Source: Propionibacteriaceae bacterium UBA6238
Lineage (GTDB): Bacteria > Actinomycetota > Actinomycetes > Propionibacteriales > Propionibacteriaceae
Assembly: GCA_002441465.1 (NCBI GenBank)
Contig: DJWE01000049.1
Coordinates: forward strand, 59,377-90,540
Direction of reading: 5' to 3'
Length of the DNA stretch: 31,164 bases
The translations under genes were made by a program, and so were the position numbers. This document shows, piece after piece, positions 29,164 through 31,164 of this stretch. The notes under the pieces were generated by a model. It made no database searches. It was given only the letters and a program-made list of their open reading frames with translations, and was not told the origin of the DNA. Each line of letters opens with the position of its first letter. Position 1 is the first letter of the stretch.

Positions 29164-31164
29164 CTACGACTGACCAACAGAGCTGAGCCCGAAGAACCTC
29201 TCGAAGAAGGCGTTGAGCTTCGCGATCACGCGTTGCTTCGTGTCCGCATGGCTGCCGTCGGCGGCGAAGCGCGAGGTCGGTGGGAGCACCTTGGTGATCG
29301 CTGTTCCGGTGGCGGTGATTGCACCGTCGCGGAAGGCCGACTCGATGAAGGCGCGGGTGGGTTCGGGGCGCAGGTTCTCCTCGGCGATGATGGCGGTCAG
29401 CTCGGATTCGCGGCGAGCGGCGACGAAAGCCAGCCACTCGACGTCCACTGCACCGTGAGGTGAGATCGAGTCGACGAAGTCCTCGATGAGGTCCTTCTTG
29501 TTGCGCAGGGACGGGCTGGCGTCCACGGCGCGCGAGATCTCGGCGCGAAGTTCCTTGTCGTCGCCATCGCCGAGGACATCGCGTCGCTTCTGGACCAGCA
29601 GCAGGATGTAGTCGACGTTGATCTCGACCTGCTTGATCAGCTCGATCTCGAAGACCACATCGTCATTGATGGCCTCCTTGTCGGCGTCGGCGTCCTTGCG
29701 CCATTCGGCGTGCAGATCGAGGTAGACGCTGCGGTAGTCCTGGCTCTGCCGGGCGGTCAGCTGCTCCTGGCCGGCGAACTCGTCGAACGAGGTGAGGATG
29801 TTCTCCAGCCGCAGGATCGCCCCGAACAAGGCGATGAACTCCTTCTGTGCGGCCTCGCTGGCAATCGGCATGCCGAGCGGGAATTGCTCCAGCAACTGGC
29901 CGACCTTGGCGGCGTAGTCGGCGTAGTAGTCGCCGTACGGCTTCAGCAGGACGACGCCGCGCGCCTCCTTGTTGCCGAACAGCGAGATGGCGTCGTTGGT
30001 CTCCTCCTCCAGGTCGCGGAACGTGACGATGTTGCCGTAGGTCTTCACCGAGTTGAGGATGCGGTTCGTCCGCGAGTAGGCCTGGATCAGCCCGTGCGCG
30101 CGAAGGAACTTGTCGACGAACAAGGTGTTCAAGGTGGTGGCGTCGAAACCGGTGAGGAACATGTTCACCACGATCACCAGGTCGAGCTCGCGGTTCTTCA
30201 GCCGCATCGACAGGTCTTTGTAGTAGTTCTCGAATTTGTCCGAGGACGTGTCGTAGCTGGTGCCGAAGAGCTGGTTGTAGTCGCTGATTGCTTCGTCGAG
30301 GAACTGACGTGCGTCCTTCGACAGCGAGCCGGTGTCGAAGCCCTCGTCGTCAAGCAGGTCGTCGACCGCCTCGTTGGCGCCGAAGGAGTAGATCATCGCG
30401 ATCTTCAACCGGCGATCTGGTGTGAGGTCTTGCTGTTGTCCCTTGAAGTGCTTGTAGTACGCCCGGGCCGCATCGATGGACGCGGTGGCGAAGATCGCGT
30501 TGAAACCGCGGACGCGCTTCGCCACGGTGACCTCTGCTGCGCTACGACGGCTCTGAATCACCTCGCCTACATTCGATACCGCCGAGTGAACGTAGGTCGT
30601 CGACCGCTTGGTCTTCTGGTCGAAGTGTTCGAGGGTGTAGGTCACGATCTCGCTGATCCGGCGGGGGTCGAGCAGGGCATCCTCGGTGTTGATGCCGGGC
30701 ACCAGCTTGTTCGCCACGTCGCCCACCTTGATGGTGTTCACGTAGTCCACCCGGAATGGCAGCACATTCTTGTCGGCGATCGCATCGACGATCGTGTAGG
30801 TGTGCAGCTTCTCCCCGAACGCCTGCTCGGTGGTCTTCAGCTGCGGGTTACCGCCGGTGCCGGCGTTGGCGGCGAAGATCGGGGTGCCGGTGAAACCGAA
30901 CAGGTTGTAGCGCTTGAACGCCTTGGTGATCGCCGAGTGCATGTCGCCGAACTGCGAGCGATGGCACTCGTCGAAGATGATCACCACGTGCTCGCCGGTC
31001 ACCTCGTGGCCGGCGTTGGCTTTGATGAAGGTGGCCAGCTTCTGGATCGTGGTGATGATGATCCGGGCGGACGGGTCTTCCAGCTGCCTCTTCAGCACGG
31101 CGGTGGAGGTGTTGGAGTTGGCTGCACCCTTCTGGAAGCGGTCGTACTCGCGCATGGTCTGGTA
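29164..31164 (-). CDS. hsdR: Type I restriction enzyme R subunit HsdR, C-terminal part (runs off window)
   Basis: The last 666 residues of the motor/endonuclease subunit of a type I restriction-modification system. The frame is open through the right edge, so the 5' end (nuclease domain and Walker A) lies outside. Helicase motifs are seen in order: ARIIITTIQKL, the DEAH-like box IIFDECHRSQFG, LFGFTGTPI, NMFLTGFDATTLNTLFVDK and IQAYSRTNRILN. A long helical C-terminal domain follows (VEINVDYILLLVQKRRD, then NKKDLIEDFVDSI and IIAEENLRPEPTRAFIESAF), which binds the methylase core. hsdM and hsdS are expected upstream of it, outside the window. The 163 nt between its stop and the TetR gene hold nothing I can identify. 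Confidence 0.93.
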   Translation of the reverse strand, partial: YQTMREYDRFQKGAANSNTSTAVLKRQLEDPSARIIITTIQKLATFIKANAGHEVTGEHVVIIFDECHRSQFGDMHSAITKAFKRYNLFGFTGTPIFAANAGTGGNPQLKTTEQAFGEKLHTYTIVDAIADKNVLPFRVDYVNTIKVGDVANKLVPGINTEDALLDPRRISEIVTYTLEHFDQKTKRSTTYVHSAVSNVGEVIQSRRSAAEVTVAKRVRGFNAIFATASIDAARAYYKHFKGQQQDLTPDRRLKIAMIYSFGANEAVDDLLDDEGFDTGSLSKDARQFLDEAISDYNQLFGTSYDTSSDKFENYYKDLSMRLKNRELDLVIVVNMFLTGFDATTLNTLFVDKFLRAHGLIQAYSRTNRILNSVKTYGNIVTFRDLEEETNDAISLFGNKEARGVVLLKPYGDYYADYAAKVGQLLEQFPLGMPIASEAAQKEFIALFGAILRLENILTSFDEFAGQEQLTARQSQDYRSVYLDLHAEWRKDADADKEAINDDVVFEIELIKQVEINVDYILLLVQKRRDVLGDGDDKELRAEISRAVDASPSLRNKKDLIEDFVDSISPHGAVDVEWLAFVAARRESELTAIIAEENLRPEPTRAFIESAFRDGAITATGTAITKVLPPTSRFAADGSHADTKQRVIAKLNAFFERFFGLSSVGQS

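Noticed and set aside
29164..31164. hsdR as a 5'-truncated pseudogene
   Set aside because: The frame continues past the MRE methionine (Tyr-Gln-Thr before it) to the window edge, so the truncation is due to the window.

Overview
The window is high-GC DNA with the gene style of an Actinomycetota chromosome: GTG starts, many 4-bp start/stop overlaps, and several genes that look leaderless, with a TAnnnT box exactly 6 nt before the start codon. The left part keeps the actinobacterial mscL / FmdB-Ruc / 5-formyl-THF cyclo-ligase / MoeA-like Glp / RimJ neighbourhood known from Mycobacterium and Corynebacterium. The eukaryotic-type UDP-glucose pyrophosphorylase at the galU position would fit Propionibacteriales or a related group; that placement is inference.

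Layout. 1-32: the 5' part of a tRNA (minus strand). 33-341: no gene, but a promoter followed by a long-stem hairpin (possible small RNA). 342-2056: UGPase and a small coupled hypothetical gene. 2112-4126 (minus): MscL, a SAF-domain membrane protein, an FmdB/Ruc-like zinc ribbon protein and 5-FCL. 4144-6080 (plus): MoeA-like Glp and a RimJ-like acetyltransferase. 6207-10573 (minus): a complete ECF importer (two ATPases, T, S) with a nucleoside hydrolase. 10876-11604: a membrane protein resembling GlpR, the Glp receptor, apparently cut off from glp-rimJ by the ECF cassette. 11620-12538: two divergent HTH regulators. 12553-14438: YdcF-type protein, GNAT, VOC protein.

14543-22754 is the centrepiece: a secreted cytochrome-b5-like lipoprotein, a DHA2-type MFS exporter, a 1319-aa Pls/PosA-type single-module synthetase (A and T domains, six membrane segments alternating with three hexapeptide-like domains), an M1 metallopeptidase, and a convergent phosphopantetheinyl transferase. 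This is the gene set expected for a cationic isopeptide homopolymer such as epsilon-poly-lysine or poly-diaminobutyrate: activation and polymerisation (Pls), activation of its carrier domain (PPTase), export (MFS and/or Pls) and trimming or self-protection (M1). The b5 lipoprotein is an unusual coupled partner.

22837-25549: two overlapping SDR dehydrogenases with a divergent AraC regulator. 25640-25881: terminator, promoter and a strongly structured region with three hairpins and a 9-bp pseudoknot, a candidate noncoding RNA. 25927-31164: accessory-looking genes: a pyrimidine-dimer-glycosylase-like protein, a small membrane protein, an MDR-type reductase with a divergent TetR regulator and three clear operator copies, and the 3' part of hsdR (type I restriction) running off the right edge.
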